A stretch of DNA of 64,000 bases, taken from NCBI RefSeq assembly GCF_027213715.1, contig NZ_JAPWGM010000001.1, positions 558,001 through 622,000 on the forward strand, given 5' to 3'. A model generated the notes under the pieces. That model saw only the letters and a program-made list of their open reading frames with translations. It was not told the DNA's origin and made no database searches. The translations under genes and the position numbers were made by a program. Numbering within the stretch: the stretch's first letter is position 1; every line of letters begins with the position of its first letter. Origin of the DNA: Pedobacter punctiformis (GTDB taxonomy: Bacteria > Bacteroidota > Bacteroidia > Sphingobacteriales > Sphingobacteriaceae). Of the stretch, positions 36,734-46,184 are shown piece after piece.

Positions 36734-37231
36734 ATGGAAATCATTAAATTATTATTGACGGAATTAGAAGGAGAAGCTAAAACAACCAAAAAATTTTTAG
36801 CGTTGGTACCAGCAGATAAATTTGGTTGGGCTCCGCATGAAAAAAGTATGAAAATGAAATCTCTGTCGGCTCATATTGCCGAACTTCCAGCCTGGATTTC
36901 ATTAGCTTTAACCACCGATGAATTAAATTTTGCCACAACACCTTATGTTGAACCTGAAGTATCAAATGCTGACGATTTAGTAGCACTTTTTGAAAAAAGT
37001 TATGCAGATGGTAAGTCACATTTAGAAAAAGCTAATGAGGCCTTGTTAAGTAAATCATGGATTTTAAAAAATGGAGATCATGTACTGGCAGATTACACAA
37101 AATATGAAATGATCCGCCAAACTTTTAGCCAAATCATACACCACAGAGCACAATTAGGTGTTTATTTACGCTTATTAAACATTCCGCTTCCCGGAAGTTA
37201 TGGCCCAAGTGCGGATGATCAATCCTTTTAA
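36734..37231 (+). CDS. DinB family protein
   Basis: The 165-residue protein is a DinB/YfiT-like four-helix bundle. Candidate metal ligands are the His in SLSAHIAEL (about residue 47) and two consecutive histidines in QIIHHRAQLGVYLR near residue 138. The W in KFGWAPHEKSM also fits the family. Members include metal-dependent thiol transferases, but most are uncharacterised. The name does not imply DNA damage induction here. Confidence 0.85.
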   Translation: MEIIKLLLTELEGEAKTTKKFLALVPADKFGWAPHEKSMKMKSLSAHIAELPAWISLALTTDELNFATTPYVEPEVSNADDLVALFEKSYADGKSHLEKANEALLSKSWILKNGDHVLADYTKYEMIRQTFSQIIHHRAQLGVYLRLLNIPLPGSYGPSADDQSF

Positions 37232-37330
37232 TTAATAGATACGAAGGCGCAAAGAACATAATGGTGTAAAATCTCTTATGCATATCTTTTGCGTCTTCGT
37301 TGTTTATAATTGCTTTGGTACATTTAATGC

Positions 37331-37876
37331 ATGAAAAACATTTTTGCAATTTGTGGCAGCACCAAAGCATCATCAACCAATCAACTTTATATCAAAGCAA
37401 TTGGCAGATTGCTTCCAACTGATTTTAATCTCGAAGTGCTGCCTTCTATTGCAGATATTCCACATTTCAATCCCGATTTAGATATTGATCCTTTACCTGA
37501 AAGTGTAATCCGTTTCAGAAATAAAATCGAAAGGGCTGATGGTATTTTAATTTGCACACCTGAATATGCAATGGGCTTGCCTGGTTCATTGAAAAACGTG
37601 TTAGACTGGACCGTGAGCAGCGCTTCTATCTCTAAAAAACCTGTACTTTCTGTTATCGCATCGTCTCAGGGCGAAAAGGCTTTTCAATCGTTAATTGATA
37701 TTTTAACTGTGATCGAAGCAGAAGTATTTCCATTATTAATTTCGTTTGCTAAAACTAAAATAAACGATCAGTTTAACATTACTGACAAACATACTTTAGA
37801 ATCACTTCATACTCAGATTACCGATTTTGTTGAGGCGGTAAACAGATTAAGGGCTAAAAACAATTTATTTCCGTAA
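37331..37876 (+). CDS. NADPH-dependent FMN reductase family protein
   Basis: The 181-residue flavodoxin-like protein starts with the phosphate-binding loop GSTKASSTNQ and carries the family motif TPEYAMGLPGSLKNVLDW near residue 75-92. Such enzymes reduce FMN, azo dyes, quinones or chromate using NADPH. The physiological substrate is not shown. It lies 9 bp before rluF on the same strand. Confidence 0.88.
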   Translation: MKNIFAICGSTKASSTNQLYIKAIGRLLPTDFNLEVLPSIADIPHFNPDLDIDPLPESVIRFRNKIERADGILICTPEYAMGLPGSLKNVLDWTVSSASISKKPVLSVIASSQGEKAFQSLIDILTVIEAEVFPLLISFAKTKINDQFNITDKHTLESLHTQITDFVEAVNRLRAKNNLFP

Positions 37877-37885
37877 AATTGCAGC

Positions 37886-38860
37886 ATGAACAACTCTTCT
37901 GCAACCCGTTTAAATAAATTCATCAGCGAAAGTGGATTATGCTCCCGTCGCGAAGCAGATAAGTTTATCGAACGGGGAAGCGTTTTTATTAATGGAAAAA
38001 AAGCCAAAATAGGTGATCAGGTTTTTGCCGGCGATCGGGTAATGGTTAATGGCCATAACATTGAGCCCAAAGAGGAAGAAAATTTTGTTCTGTTGGCTTT
38101 TAATAAACCCGTTGGGATTACCAGCACAACTGAATCTAACGTACGCGATAATATTGTTGATTATGTAAACCACAGCGAGCGTATTTTTCCAATTGGCCGT
38201 TTAGATAAAGATTCCTCAGGACTCATTTTCTTAACCAATAATGGTGATATTGTTAACAAGATTTTAAGAGCCGGAAACAAACACGAAAAGGAATACATTG
38301 TTTCAGTTAACAAACCTATAACCGAAGATTTTATTAACGGAATGGCTAATGGCGTTCCTATTCTGGGTGTAAATACCCGAAAATGTAAGGTTAAACAAAT
38401 CAGCACCTTTGTTTTCAATATCATACTCATTCAAGGATTAAACAGGCAAATCCGTCGCATGTGTGAGCATTTTGGCTATGAGGTAACCAAGTTAGAGCGT
38501 ACCAGGATTATGAACATTAACCTTAAAGGCATAGCCCTGGGCGAGTGGCGGGAATTTAATCCTGAAGAGATGGACAGCATGATGAAAATGATTGAAAAAT
38601 CGTCTTCGTCAGAAAGTGTTACCAAAGTTAAAAAGCCGGCAAAAAAGAAAGGAAATTCATGGGAAGAAATTCCGGAGTTAAAACAAGAACAACCTAAAAA
38701 AGCCTTTCGCCCTTCTAAACCTTCATCTCATAAAGGGCCGGCTAAAAAATCTACCGGCAATTCAGGCAAGCCTGCTGCAAAAGGAAATGCTAACCATCGA
38801 AATTCAAGGCCTGTAAAGGGTAAACCTGCCAGCAAACAAAACTCCAGAAATAAGAGATAA
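37886..38860 (+). CDS. rluF: 23S rRNA pseudouridine synthase RluF with long basic tail
   Basis: The 324-residue protein has an S4 RNA-binding domain (about 7-55) and a RsuA-type catalytic domain with catalytic Asp107 in [10 protein letters not shown]. The blocks [25 protein letters not shown] and [18 protein letters not shown] match E. coli RluF closely, the enzyme for pseudouridine 2604 of 23S rRNA. The core ends near residue 238. An 86-residue Lys/Pro/Ser/Asn-rich, strongly basic extension follows that is much longer than in E. coli and is probably disordered and RNA-binding. Confidence 0.9.
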   Translation: MNNSSATRLNKFISESGLCSRREADKFIERGSVFINGKKAKIGDQVFAGDRVMVNGHNIEPKEEENFVLLAFNKPVGITSTTESNVRDNIVDYVNHSERIFPIGRLDKDSSGLIFLTNNGDIVNKILRAGNKHEKEYIVSVNKPITEDFINGMANGVPILGVNTRKCKVKQISTFVFNIILIQGLNRQIRRMCEHFGYEVTKLERTRIMNINLKGIALGEWREFNPEEMDSMMKMIEKSSSSESVTKVKKPAKKKGNSWEEIPELKQEQPKKAFRPSKPSSHKGPAKKSTGNSGKPAAKGNANHRNSRPVKGKPASKQNSRNKR

Positions 38861-38993
38861 TTGCATAAAAATGATGAGTTTAAACTGACACCTTGCTAAG
38901 AGTTGTTTAATAATTGCAATCTTACACCTTGCATTACAACACATTAGCTTTCAATCTTTCTGCTTACACCTTTTTTAAGTATCTTTGCGGCAA

Positions 38994-40049
38994 ATGGTAA
39001 CAGTAAAAAAAACCGATATCCGTGCATTAGATTTGCCGCAACTGCAACAGCATTTTATAGCTATGCAGCAGCCTGCGTATAGGGCTAAACAGGTATATCA
39101 ATGGCTTTGGGAAAAATCGGCAACGAGTTTCGAAGATATGAGCAATCTCTCTAAAGATTTGCGTAAAGTATTAGACGAAAGTTTTGCAATCAATGCTGTT
39201 CAAGTCAATAATTCTCAATTCAGTAACGATCATACCATTAAAAATACCTTTCGTTTAGCCGATGGAAACATTGTTGAGGGCGTTTTAATTCCATTGGAAG
39301 ATCGTATGACCGCTTGCGTAAGTTCGCAGGTGGGCTGTAGTTTAACCTGCAAATTTTGTGCAACTGGCTACATGGATCGTAAGCGCAATTTAAATGCAGA
39401 TGAAATTTATGATCAGGTTGTTTTAATTGATAAACAGGCCAAACAGAATTACAATAATCCATTAACCAATATTGTGTACATGGGTATGGGCGAGCCATTG
39501 TTAAACTATGCCAATGTATTAAAATCTATTGAGCGCATTACCGCACCTGATGGATTGAACATGAGTTATAAACGCATTACGGTTTCTACAGCAGGCATTG
39601 CCAAAATGATTAAAAAACTTGGTGATGATGGTGCAAAATTTAATCTTGCGCTTTCGCTTCATGCGGCTGACGATAAAAAACGAAATGAAATTATGCCAAT
39701 TAACGAGGCAAATTCGTTAAAAGCTTTGGCCGATGCACTAAAATACTATTTCGCAAAAACTAAAAATCCGGTTACTTACGAATACATTGTTTTCAATCAT
39801 TTTAATGATGAAATTTCTGATGCAATGGATTTGGCTAAATTCTGTAAGCATATCCCTTGCAAGGTTAACCTGATTGAATATAATCCAATTTCTTTTGCTG
39901 ATTTTACCAATGCCGAAGGCGATAAAATTGATGCTTTTGCCAATTATTTAAAAGGCCAGGGCATTACCACAAACATCCGCCGAAGCAGAGGTAAAGATAT
40001 TGATGCAGCTTGTGGCCAGCTAGCAGTAAAAGAAGAAGCAAAAAACTAA
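38994..40049 (+). CDS. rlmN: 23S rRNA (adenine-2503-C2)/tRNA methyltransferase RlmN
   Basis: RlmN is a radical-SAM enzyme that methylates C2 of A2503 in 23S rRNA and A37 in some tRNAs. The 351-residue protein has the CxxxCxxC cluster (Cys115, Cys119, Cys122 in CSLTCKFC), the conserved GMGEPLLN block, and the methyl-carrying cysteine near the C-terminus (Cys340 in AACGQL). I chose the ATG at 38994 (MVTVKKTDIR). An upstream TTG would add only three residues. Confidence 0.95.
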   Translation: MVTVKKTDIRALDLPQLQQHFIAMQQPAYRAKQVYQWLWEKSATSFEDMSNLSKDLRKVLDESFAINAVQVNNSQFSNDHTIKNTFRLADGNIVEGVLIPLEDRMTACVSSQVGCSLTCKFCATGYMDRKRNLNADEIYDQVVLIDKQAKQNYNNPLTNIVYMGMGEPLLNYANVLKSIERITAPDGLNMSYKRITVSTAGIAKMIKKLGDDGAKFNLALSLHAADDKKRNEIMPINEANSLKALADALKYYFAKTKNPVTYEYIVFNHFNDEISDAMDLAKFCKHIPCKVNLIEYNPISFADFTNAEGDKIDAFANYLKGQGITTNIRRSRGKDIDAACGQLAVKEEAKN

Positions 40050-40249
40050 CTTCACCATATTATTACTTATTATTTCCATTAATTTAGAGGAATGGAATTG
40101 TTCAGTTTTAGGTTTCTGGCTTGAAAATAATAGTACCAGGGTTACCTTATCCTGATAAAAGGAATTAACTAAAAAGACAGTTTTTTTTACATAGGAACAG
40201 CACAATAGTTTGTACCGGTTAATGATCAACGTTCTAACGGTTTAATTGC

Positions 40250-41347
40250 ATGAAATTTTTATTAGGTGTTATTTTCGCTCTGAGTTTTATTTGCTGTCGT
40301 GCAAATATGGCAAAACCCTATAATGAAGGCTCAGAACATTCGCTGCTTCTTTTCGGGAAAGAAGTTAGTGTAAATAAAGAATTTATTAAGATTAATGTTA
40401 TCAAAGACACTTCAGCATTAAGTGAGCATTTTTATTTGGCACACTACCTGATTTCTTATGAGTTGAATGCAGCTCAAAACCAATTATTACCCCTTTTATT
40501 TATTGCAATTGATTTAGAAAATAAACCCGTTATAAAATTAAATGGCAAGGTTATACAAATCGAAGACCTGAAAAAAAAATATGCCAAAGACTCACTGGGT
40601 CAGTATTCATTTATAAAGCCGTATCGTAACGATGAGGTAAATATATTTTACAAAAAGGACGAATCGAAAACGGTTAGCATAAGTAATTTGGTATACTTTA
40701 ATGCCAATGTTATTGCAGGTAAAAATGTTATTACTGTAGAGTACAATGCTTCTTTGGGTAATAATAATTTTGGCTTTGTTAGAAATTTCGATCTCGAATA
40801 TGCCTTATTTCCTTCAAAATATTGGAAATCTTTTGGGCCTATTCATATTGAACTTAACATACCCAAAGAATTAGGAATGAAATCCTCATCGATTGGAAAT
40901 CCAGAAGTTAACGACCAAAAATACTCCTGGGTTTTAAATCAGGTTCCTGAAGAAGATTTAAAAATTTCACTTGGCCCGAATTTACCCTTCCTTGCTAAAA
41001 TTTTAATTGCCATTAGCCCCTTTGGCATTGCTATTCTTTTTACATTAGGCACTATATTTATCCATTATAAAAAAGTTAAAAACCACAGGAAATCTCTAAA
41101 AACAAGTTATAACTGGGCTTTAGCCATTGGAATATTTCTTGTCCCGGTTTTATTTTACACAGTTTATTTTTCTTCCTTTTCCTTAATCGATTGGATCCTT
41201 GGTGATATTTCTTTGGATAAGCATGGGTATGTATTCTTGTTTATTTTCACCCTGCCCGTATTTTGGATTATTTATGGCCTCTTCTCATGGGCGGTCGACA
41301 TTTCATTGAAAAGCAAATTTAAGCCTAAAGCAGAATTAATTGTTTAA
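40250..41347 (+). CDS. Uncharacterised membrane protein with large extracytoplasmic N-terminal domain
   Basis: The 365-residue protein begins with a signal-like segment (MKFLLGVIFALSFICC; the cysteines could allow lipidation, but a canonical lipobox is not clear). A 220-residue beta-rich hydrophilic domain follows, then three hydrophobic helices (about 244-266, 284-306, 322-346). This resembles predicted membrane proteins with an outward beta-sandwich, but I do not recognise a named family. It lies 22 bp before comF, on the same strand. Confidence 0.65.
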   Translation: MKFLLGVIFALSFICCRANMAKPYNEGSEHSLLLFGKEVSVNKEFIKINVIKDTSALSEHFYLAHYLISYELNAAQNQLLPLLFIAIDLENKPVIKLNGKVIQIEDLKKKYAKDSLGQYSFIKPYRNDEVNIFYKKDESKTVSISNLVYFNANVIAGKNVITVEYNASLGNNNFGFVRNFDLEYALFPSKYWKSFGPIHIELNIPKELGMKSSSIGNPEVNDQKYSWVLNQVPEEDLKISLGPNLPFLAKILIAISPFGIAILFTLGTIFIHYKKVKNHRKSLKTSYNWALAIGIFLVPVLFYTVYFSSFSLIDWILGDISLDKHGYVFLFIFTLPVFWIIYGLFSWAVDISLKSKFKPKAELIV

Positions 41348-41369
41348 ATTAGCTTAAACGCTCAAAATA

Positions 41370-42068
41370 ATGATTACTGCAAAATTATGGTTCGATGATT
41401 TAGTCGGACTTTTATTCCCTCGTTTGTGTAACGCCTGCGGCAGTTCGCTTGTTCACAGCGAAAATCAAATTTGCATTAAATGCCTTTACGATTTGCCTTT
41501 TACCGATTATCATACTCATGAAGAAAATCGTGTAGCCAGGCAGCTTTGGGGAAGAGTACCGTTAAATGCTGCAATGGCTATGCTTTATTTTAAAAAAGGA
41601 ACTAAAGTGCAAAAGCTGATCCATAACCTGAAATACAATAACAAAACGGAGGTTGGTCTTATTTTAGGAAATCTGCTTGGCGAAAGATTAAAAACCAGTT
41701 CATTATATCAGGACATAGATTTAATTGTCCCGGTGCCGCTGCACCTCAAAAAATTTCGTTTAAGAGGTTACAATCAAAGTACTTTTATAGCAGCAGGCAT
41801 TGCTCAAAAAATGAATGTTCCTTTTGATGACAGCATACTTTTGCGCAGCATTGCCACCGAAAGCCAAACCCGGAAAAGCCGGTACAACCGTTACGAAAAT
41901 ATGCTGGAAGTTTTTACAGTTAAAAATCAGCAAAGTGTTTTAAATAAACATATTTTAATCGTTGATGACGTAATTACCACCGGTGCCACTTTGGAAGCCT
42001 GTGCCAGCATCCTGTTAAATAATGGTGCTGCTAAGATTAGCATTGCAGCATTGGCTTTTGCAGATTAA
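41370..42068 (+). CDS. ComF family phosphoribosyltransferase-like protein
   Basis: The 232-residue protein has an N-terminal zinc-ribbon with four cysteines (20, 23, 35, 38) and a type-I PRTase domain. The PRPP loop is visible as LIVDDVITTGATLEAC, and the other family block is DLIVPVPLHLKKFRLRGYNQS. ComF proteins are linked to DNA uptake and natural competence. Whether this organism is competent cannot be told from the window. It follows the membrane-protein gene by 22 bp. Confidence 0.9.
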   Translation: MITAKLWFDDLVGLLFPRLCNACGSSLVHSENQICIKCLYDLPFTDYHTHEENRVARQLWGRVPLNAAMAMLYFKKGTKVQKLIHNLKYNNKTEVGLILGNLLGERLKTSSLYQDIDLIVPVPLHLKKFRLRGYNQSTFIAAGIAQKMNVPFDDSILLRSIATESQTRKSRYNRYENMLEVFTVKNQQSVLNKHILIVDDVITTGATLEACASILLNNGAAKISIAALAFAD

Positions 42069-42126
42069 TTAAGTATCTAACCAAAACACCATTGTTCTCT
42101 TCCACAATTTTATCTAAGTTTGATTT

Positions 42127-43503
42127 ATGCGTTTATTAATTTGTGGTTTATTGATTATTTCATCGTTTTTGCTGGCTTGCCGGAAAGATGAACGCATTAC
42201 CTCAGATCCAAACGCCAGATTAAGTTTCTCAAAAGACAGCGTCTTTTTTGATACAGTTTTTACTTCTACCGGGAGCACAACATCAAGAATTAAAATCCTT
42301 AACCTAAACCCTGATGCCTTAAATGTCTCGGAAATTAAACTGGCCGGTGGAGCATCTTCTTCATTCAACATCAACATTAATGGAGAAAACACCAATCAAA
42401 AAGCAAATCTGATTATAAATGGGAAAGACTCAATAAACCTCTTTGTTAAGGTAACCATAAACCCCAGTACGGCTAATCTGCCTTTTTTAGTGCAAGATTC
42501 TATTATTTTAAACTCCAACGGCAACCGGCAAGTTATACAACTTTTGGCTTATGGGCAAAACGCAGTTTTTGTTAACAATGCGGTTATTAACACCAATGCA
42601 ACCTGGGCAGGCGCACTACCTTACGTTGTAAACAATACGTTAACGGTTAAAAGCGGCTCTACTTTAACGATAGCTCCGGGCACTAAAGTCTTTTTCCATA
42701 AAGATGCAGGAATGCACATAGAAGGAAGCCTAAATGCTGCAGGAACGTTAAACAATCCTATTTTATTTTGCAGCGACAGACTAGAAGATAACTATAGTGA
42801 TGAACCCGGCCAATGGAAAGGCTTATATCTAAAAAATGGAGGCAATGCACTTATTAAAAATGCAGTTATCAAAAATGCCTCCGTTGGCATTACCTCCGAT
42901 TCGTTAGCTGTTAATGCAACCCCAAAATTAATTTTAAGCAATAGCATTATTAAAAACATGCAGGTTGCGGCATATATTGGCTATCATTCGGAATTAATTG
43001 CTTTTAATAACCTGATGTATAATTGTGGGAATTACCTTATTTATGGCATTGGCGGTGGCAATTACAATTTAAAACAAAATACATTGGTGGGTTACAATCC
43101 GGGCTTCCCACGTAAAACAGCTGCTTTAACCTTTTCTGATTATTTATCCGCATCTGCTTATAATAAAATGAAAATAGACCTGATCAACAACCTGATTTGG
43201 GGAAGTTTAGTAAACGAACTTGATGTCCAGCAAAAATCGAAAACGATAATACAAACCAATATCTCCAATAATCTGATCAAAACAGGAAATACCAGTTATA
43301 ACACAAATGCTAATATCTTAAATGCTGATCCGCTTTTTATTTCAACGGCGGCTAATGATTTTCAGTTGTCAAGCGCCAGTCCCGCCTTAAAAAAAGGAGT
43401 TAATCTGGCTTCTGATGCTTATTTCAGCCTTTATTTGAATAAAGATTTAAAAAACAAGGCAAGAATTTTTCCCTCATCCTTAGGCTGTTACGAGAATTAT
43501 TAA
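42127..43503 (+). CDS. Right-handed parallel beta-helix lipoprotein
   Basis: The 458-residue protein has a lipoprotein signal (SSFLLAC, cysteine about residue 18) and an N-terminal Ig-like/choice-of-anchor region. A repeating Asn/Ile-rich body follows with many IKNA..., NNLI..., LSNSIIKN-type rungs (about 170-420), typical of pectate-lyase-like beta-helices. Such folds bind or cleave polysaccharides, but no catalytic site is apparent. The gene ends before an intrinsic terminator and stands alone. Confidence 0.72.
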   Translation: MRLLICGLLIISSFLLACRKDERITSDPNARLSFSKDSVFFDTVFTSTGSTTSRIKILNLNPDALNVSEIKLAGGASSSFNININGENTNQKANLIINGKDSINLFVKVTINPSTANLPFLVQDSIILNSNGNRQVIQLLAYGQNAVFVNNAVINTNATWAGALPYVVNNTLTVKSGSTLTIAPGTKVFFHKDAGMHIEGSLNAAGTLNNPILFCSDRLEDNYSDEPGQWKGLYLKNGGNALIKNAVIKNASVGITSDSLAVNATPKLILSNSIIKNMQVAAYIGYHSELIAFNNLMYNCGNYLIYGIGGGNYNLKQNTLVGYNPGFPRKTAALTFSDYLSASAYNKMKIDLINNLIWGSLVNELDVQQKSKTIIQTNISNNLIKTGNTSYNTNANILNADPLFISTAANDFQLSSASPALKKGVNLASDAYFSLYLNKDLKNKARIFPSSLGCYENY

Positions 43504-43573
43504 CTTTTTTTACTTTCTCAAAAACTATTTCTGGCAAATTACGTTTATATACCCGAGAGCGTTAATTTAGATG

Positions 43574-43620
43574 GTAAGGGTCGATATATACTGAAAAGGA
43601 TTGTCGACCCTTTACTTTTT
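43574..43620 (+). terminator. Intrinsic terminator after the beta-helix lipoprotein gene
   Basis: A stem of 9 perfect bp (AAGGGTCGA 43576-43584 with TCGACCCTT 43604-43612), extended by GT/AC with one bulge, is followed on the plus strand by ACTTTTT. Confidence 0.75.
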
Positions 43621-43659
43621 GTAACCGATAATCGTAGTGGTTACCGAATTATCTAAACC

Positions 43660-43711
43660 GGATTGTAGCGGCATCCCCGATTTTTCATCGGGATACAGCG
43701 TAAAGCCGGAA
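43660..43711. repeat. REP-like intergenic element with CCCGAT/ATCGGG hairpin
   Basis: The segment has a compact dyad (ATCCCCGAT-TTTTC-ATCGGGAT with one extra C) flanked by ATTGTAGCGG and ACAGCGTAAAGCCGG arms. It looks like the dispersed intergenic palindromes of Pedobacter-type genomes that I recall, but no second copy exists in this window. Confidence 0.45.
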
Positions 43712-43752
43712 CATGCTGATATTTGAAATACTGGCATTGCTTTTCTTAAAGC

Positions 43753-43786
43753 AAAAGAGCCTCACAAATTAATGCAAGGCTCTTTT
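43753..43786 (-). terminator. Intrinsic terminator after glyA
   Basis: A perfect 10-bp stem (AAAAGAGCCT 43753-43762 with AGGCTCTTTT 43777-43786) and a 14-nt loop lie 30 bp past the glyA stop; the minus-strand reading ends in a T-run. It resembles the terminator near 412-442 in sequence. Confidence 0.8.
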
Positions 43787-43816
43787 AATATAATTTCCCA
43801 AAAAGGTATTAGCAAT

Positions 43817-45088
43817 CTATTTGTATAATGGGAAAGCGCCTACCAGTTTAATTACTTCAGCTTTCACCGCGTTTAAGTTCGCTTCATCTTCCGGATTAGT
43901 TAAAACCTGATCGATAAGCTCTACAATTTGTGCCATTTCTGTTTCTTTTAACCCACGGGTTGTAATTGCAGCAGTACCTACACGGATACCTGAAGTTACA
44001 AATGGTGATTTATCATCAAAAGGAACCATATTTTTGTTAACCGTAATTTCAGCTTTCTCCAAAGCATTTTCGGCAACTTTACCGGTAATGTTTTTATTTC
44101 GAAGATCGATCAACATTAAGTGGTTATCTGTACCACCTGAAATGATACCATACCCTTTGGCAACAAAAGCTTTAGCCATAGCCTGTGCATTGGCTGCAAC
44201 TTGCTTAATGTACGTTCCGTATTCTTCTGTTAATGCTTCACCAAAAGCGATGGCTTTAGCTGCAATAATATGCTCTAACGGTCCGCCCTGAGTACCTGGA
44301 AAAACCGCCATATCAAGTAAGTTGCTCATCATGCGGGTTTCGCCTTTTGGAGTTTTTAATCCCCAAGGGTTTTCGAAATCTTTGCCCATCATAATCATAC
44401 CACCACGTGGACCACGCAAAGTTTTATGAGTAGTGGTAGTCACAATATGACAGTGAGGAAGTGGATTGGCTAATAAACCTTTTGCAATTAAACCAGCCGG
44501 ATGAGAAATATCTGCTAAAACTAAAGCACCAATTTTATCAGCTACCGCACGGATAAAGGCATAATCCCACTCCCGTGAGTAAGCAGACGCACCACAAATA
44601 ATTAATTTTGGTTTTTCTGCAAGGGCTACTTCTTCTAATTTTTTATAATCAATAAGTCCGGTTTCTTTTTCTACACCGTAAAAAAATGGCTGATAAAGTT
44701 TACCAGAGAAATTTACAGGAGAACCGTGTGTTAAGTGACCTCCATGAGAAAGATCGAATCCTAAAATTTTATCTCCCGGCTGCAAAACGGCAAGCATTAC
44801 CGCAGCATTAGCTTGTGCACCGGAGTGAGGCTGAACGTTTACCCATGCAGCACCAAACAATTCTTTAGCCCTGTCGATCGCAATTTGCTCTACAACATCC
44901 ACTACCTGGCAGCCACCATAATAACGCTTTCCTGGCAGTCCTTCTGCATATTTATTGGTTAGTACTGAACCAGCAGCTTCCATAACCTGCTTGCTTACAA
45001 AATTTTCTGATGCGATAAGCTCTAAGCCATGCTCTTGTCTGCTTAATTCTTTATCAATAAGTTCAAAAATTTGGGTGTCGCGTTTCAT
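43817..45088 (-). CDS. glyA: Serine hydroxymethyltransferase
   Basis: GlyA interconverts serine and glycine with tetrahydrofolate as one-carbon carrier, using pyridoxal phosphate. The 423-residue protein has LIASENF near residue 25 and the PLP lysine at Lys222 in [15 protein letters not shown] chose the ATG at 45088 ([11 protein letters not shown]), which gives the standard length. An in-frame start 28 codons upstream encodes residues with no resemblance to the family. It is functionally related to gcvH elsewhere in the window. It lies 146 bp downstream of scpA. Confidence 0.95.
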   Translation of the reverse strand: MKRDTQIFELIDKELSRQEHGLELIASENFVSKQVMEAAGSVLTNKYAEGLPGKRYYGGCQVVDVVEQIAIDRAKELFGAAWVNVQPHSGAQANAAVMLAVLQPGDKILGFDLSHGGHLTHGSPVNFSGKLYQPFFYGVEKETGLIDYKKLEEVALAEKPKLIICGASAYSREWDYAFIRAVADKIGALVLADISHPAGLIAKGLLANPLPHCHIVTTTTHKTLRGPRGGMIMMGKDFENPWGLKTPKGETRMMSNLLDMAVFPGTQGGPLEHIIAAKAIAFGEALTEEYGTYIKQVAANAQAMAKAFVAKGYGIISGGTDNHLMLIDLRNKNITGKVAENALEKAEITVNKNMVPFDDKSPFVTSGIRVGTAAITTRGLKETEMAQIVELIDQVLTNPEDEANLNAVKAEVIKLVGAFPLYK

Positions 45089-45175
45089 CCTATATTGGTT
45101 TCTAATTTTTTGGCAAAAGTAAAGAATTTTATTGAGAGAGACGTTAGAAGAATGGACAATAGAATTAAACAATGT

Positions 45176-45205
45176 AATTACTATTCAACATTTTGGATAG
45201 TAATT
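45176..45205. promoter_or_regulatory. Perfect inverted repeat in the scpA-glyA gap
   Basis: AATTACTAT (45176-45184) and ATAGTAATT (45197-45205) form a 9-bp perfect dyad with a 12-nt loop in the leader of glyA. There is no T-run, so an operator or leader hairpin is more likely than a terminator. Confidence 0.35.
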
Positions 45206-45234
45206 CATCAAAAATAAAACAGATTACCGCATCT

Positions 45235-45978
45235 TTAATTTACAGCCTTTACATTGAAGTTATTATAACCGCTGCCAATTGTAATTTCTACAATTTGCTG
45301 CTGGAGCATTTCCAGAATGGCCAGGAAATTATAAACGAAATGAACTTTATTCTCTGAATTTTTTAATACCAACGCAAAATCAATCTGTTTATTAATATCA
45401 AGCAGGTTTGCAATAAAATGTTTTTGTTGCTCAATGGTATACGGATATTGCATAACCGTGTGTTTAACCTCTTCGCTGCGCAACTCATACTTTTGCATTG
45501 TGCGATGGTAAACCATCAAAAGTTTGTACAAATCCAATGATAAAAGTTCATCCTGATGGGTAGAAGATTCTGCCGCAAATGATAAATCATATTCAATATT
45601 TCCTCTGCGTTCCTGCAGCATTCTTAAATCTTCAAAAACTTTGAGTTCTTCTGCTGCCGTTTTAAATTGTTTATAGGCAATCAGTCGTGCAATTAAATCC
45701 AGTTCCGGATTAATTTCATTCCCAGTTTCATCAACTTCAATTCTGGGCAGCAGCATTTTTGATTTAATGCGCATTAAAGTTGCCGCCACTAAAATAAATT
45801 CGCTGGCAACTTCAACGTTTAAAGCCAGTAAACGGTGAATGTAAGCAAGAAAGTCATTGGTTATTTTTGCAATTTCGACATCCTGAATATTAAGTTCATC
45901 CCGTTCTATAAAAAACAGCAATAAATCGAAGGGGCCTTCGAATACGGGGAGTTTTATTTCGAAATTTTCTGCCTGCAT
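45235..45978 (-). CDS. scpA: Segregation and condensation protein A
   Basis: ScpA is the kleisin subunit of the SMC-ScpAB condensin. The 247-residue protein starts with the conserved FEGPFDLLLFFIERDELNIQDVEIAKIT block (key part FEGPFDLLL) and ends in a winged-helix domain. The length is standard for the family. scpB and smc are not in this window. The divergent dxs gene starts about 206 bp away on the other strand. Confidence 0.93.
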   Translation of the reverse strand: MQAENFEIKLPVFEGPFDLLLFFIERDELNIQDVEIAKITNDFLAYIHRLLALNVEVASEFILVAATLMRIKSKMLLPRIEVDETGNEINPELDLIARLIAYKQFKTAAEELKVFEDLRMLQERRGNIEYDLSFAAESSTHQDELLSLDLYKLLMVYHRTMQKYELRSEEVKHTVMQYPYTIEQQKHFIANLLDINKQIDFALVLKNSENKVHFVYNFLAILEMLQQQIVEITIGSGYNNFNVKAVN

Positions 45979-46184
45979 CAGTTAAAACAAACATAGTAAT
46001 TTTTTGTCTACCCATTAGCCTTATAACAAACCAATTATAATGATTTTAAATAAGCATTTTAAGCAACATTATGCTTTAAGGATTGTTTAAGTTAAGTAAT
46101 CACTTTACACTTAATAGACGATTTTTCTTCAATATTAAAACAAAAATACCGTAATTTGTATCTTGTTTTTTACCAAAATACCGC

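Larger units (their letters stand above)
43504..43816. other. 313-bp convergent intergenic region rich in inverted repeats
   Basis: No gene is visible. Two converging terminators and a REP-like element fill the space. A further 6-bp dyad, GTAACC/GGTTAC (43621-43626 and 43639-43644), lies between the first terminator and the REP-like element. Confidence 0.7.

Noticed and set aside
43817..45172. Longer glyA starting at 45172
   Set aside because: The extra 28 residues do not resemble the family, while the ATG at 45088 gives the standard N-terminus.
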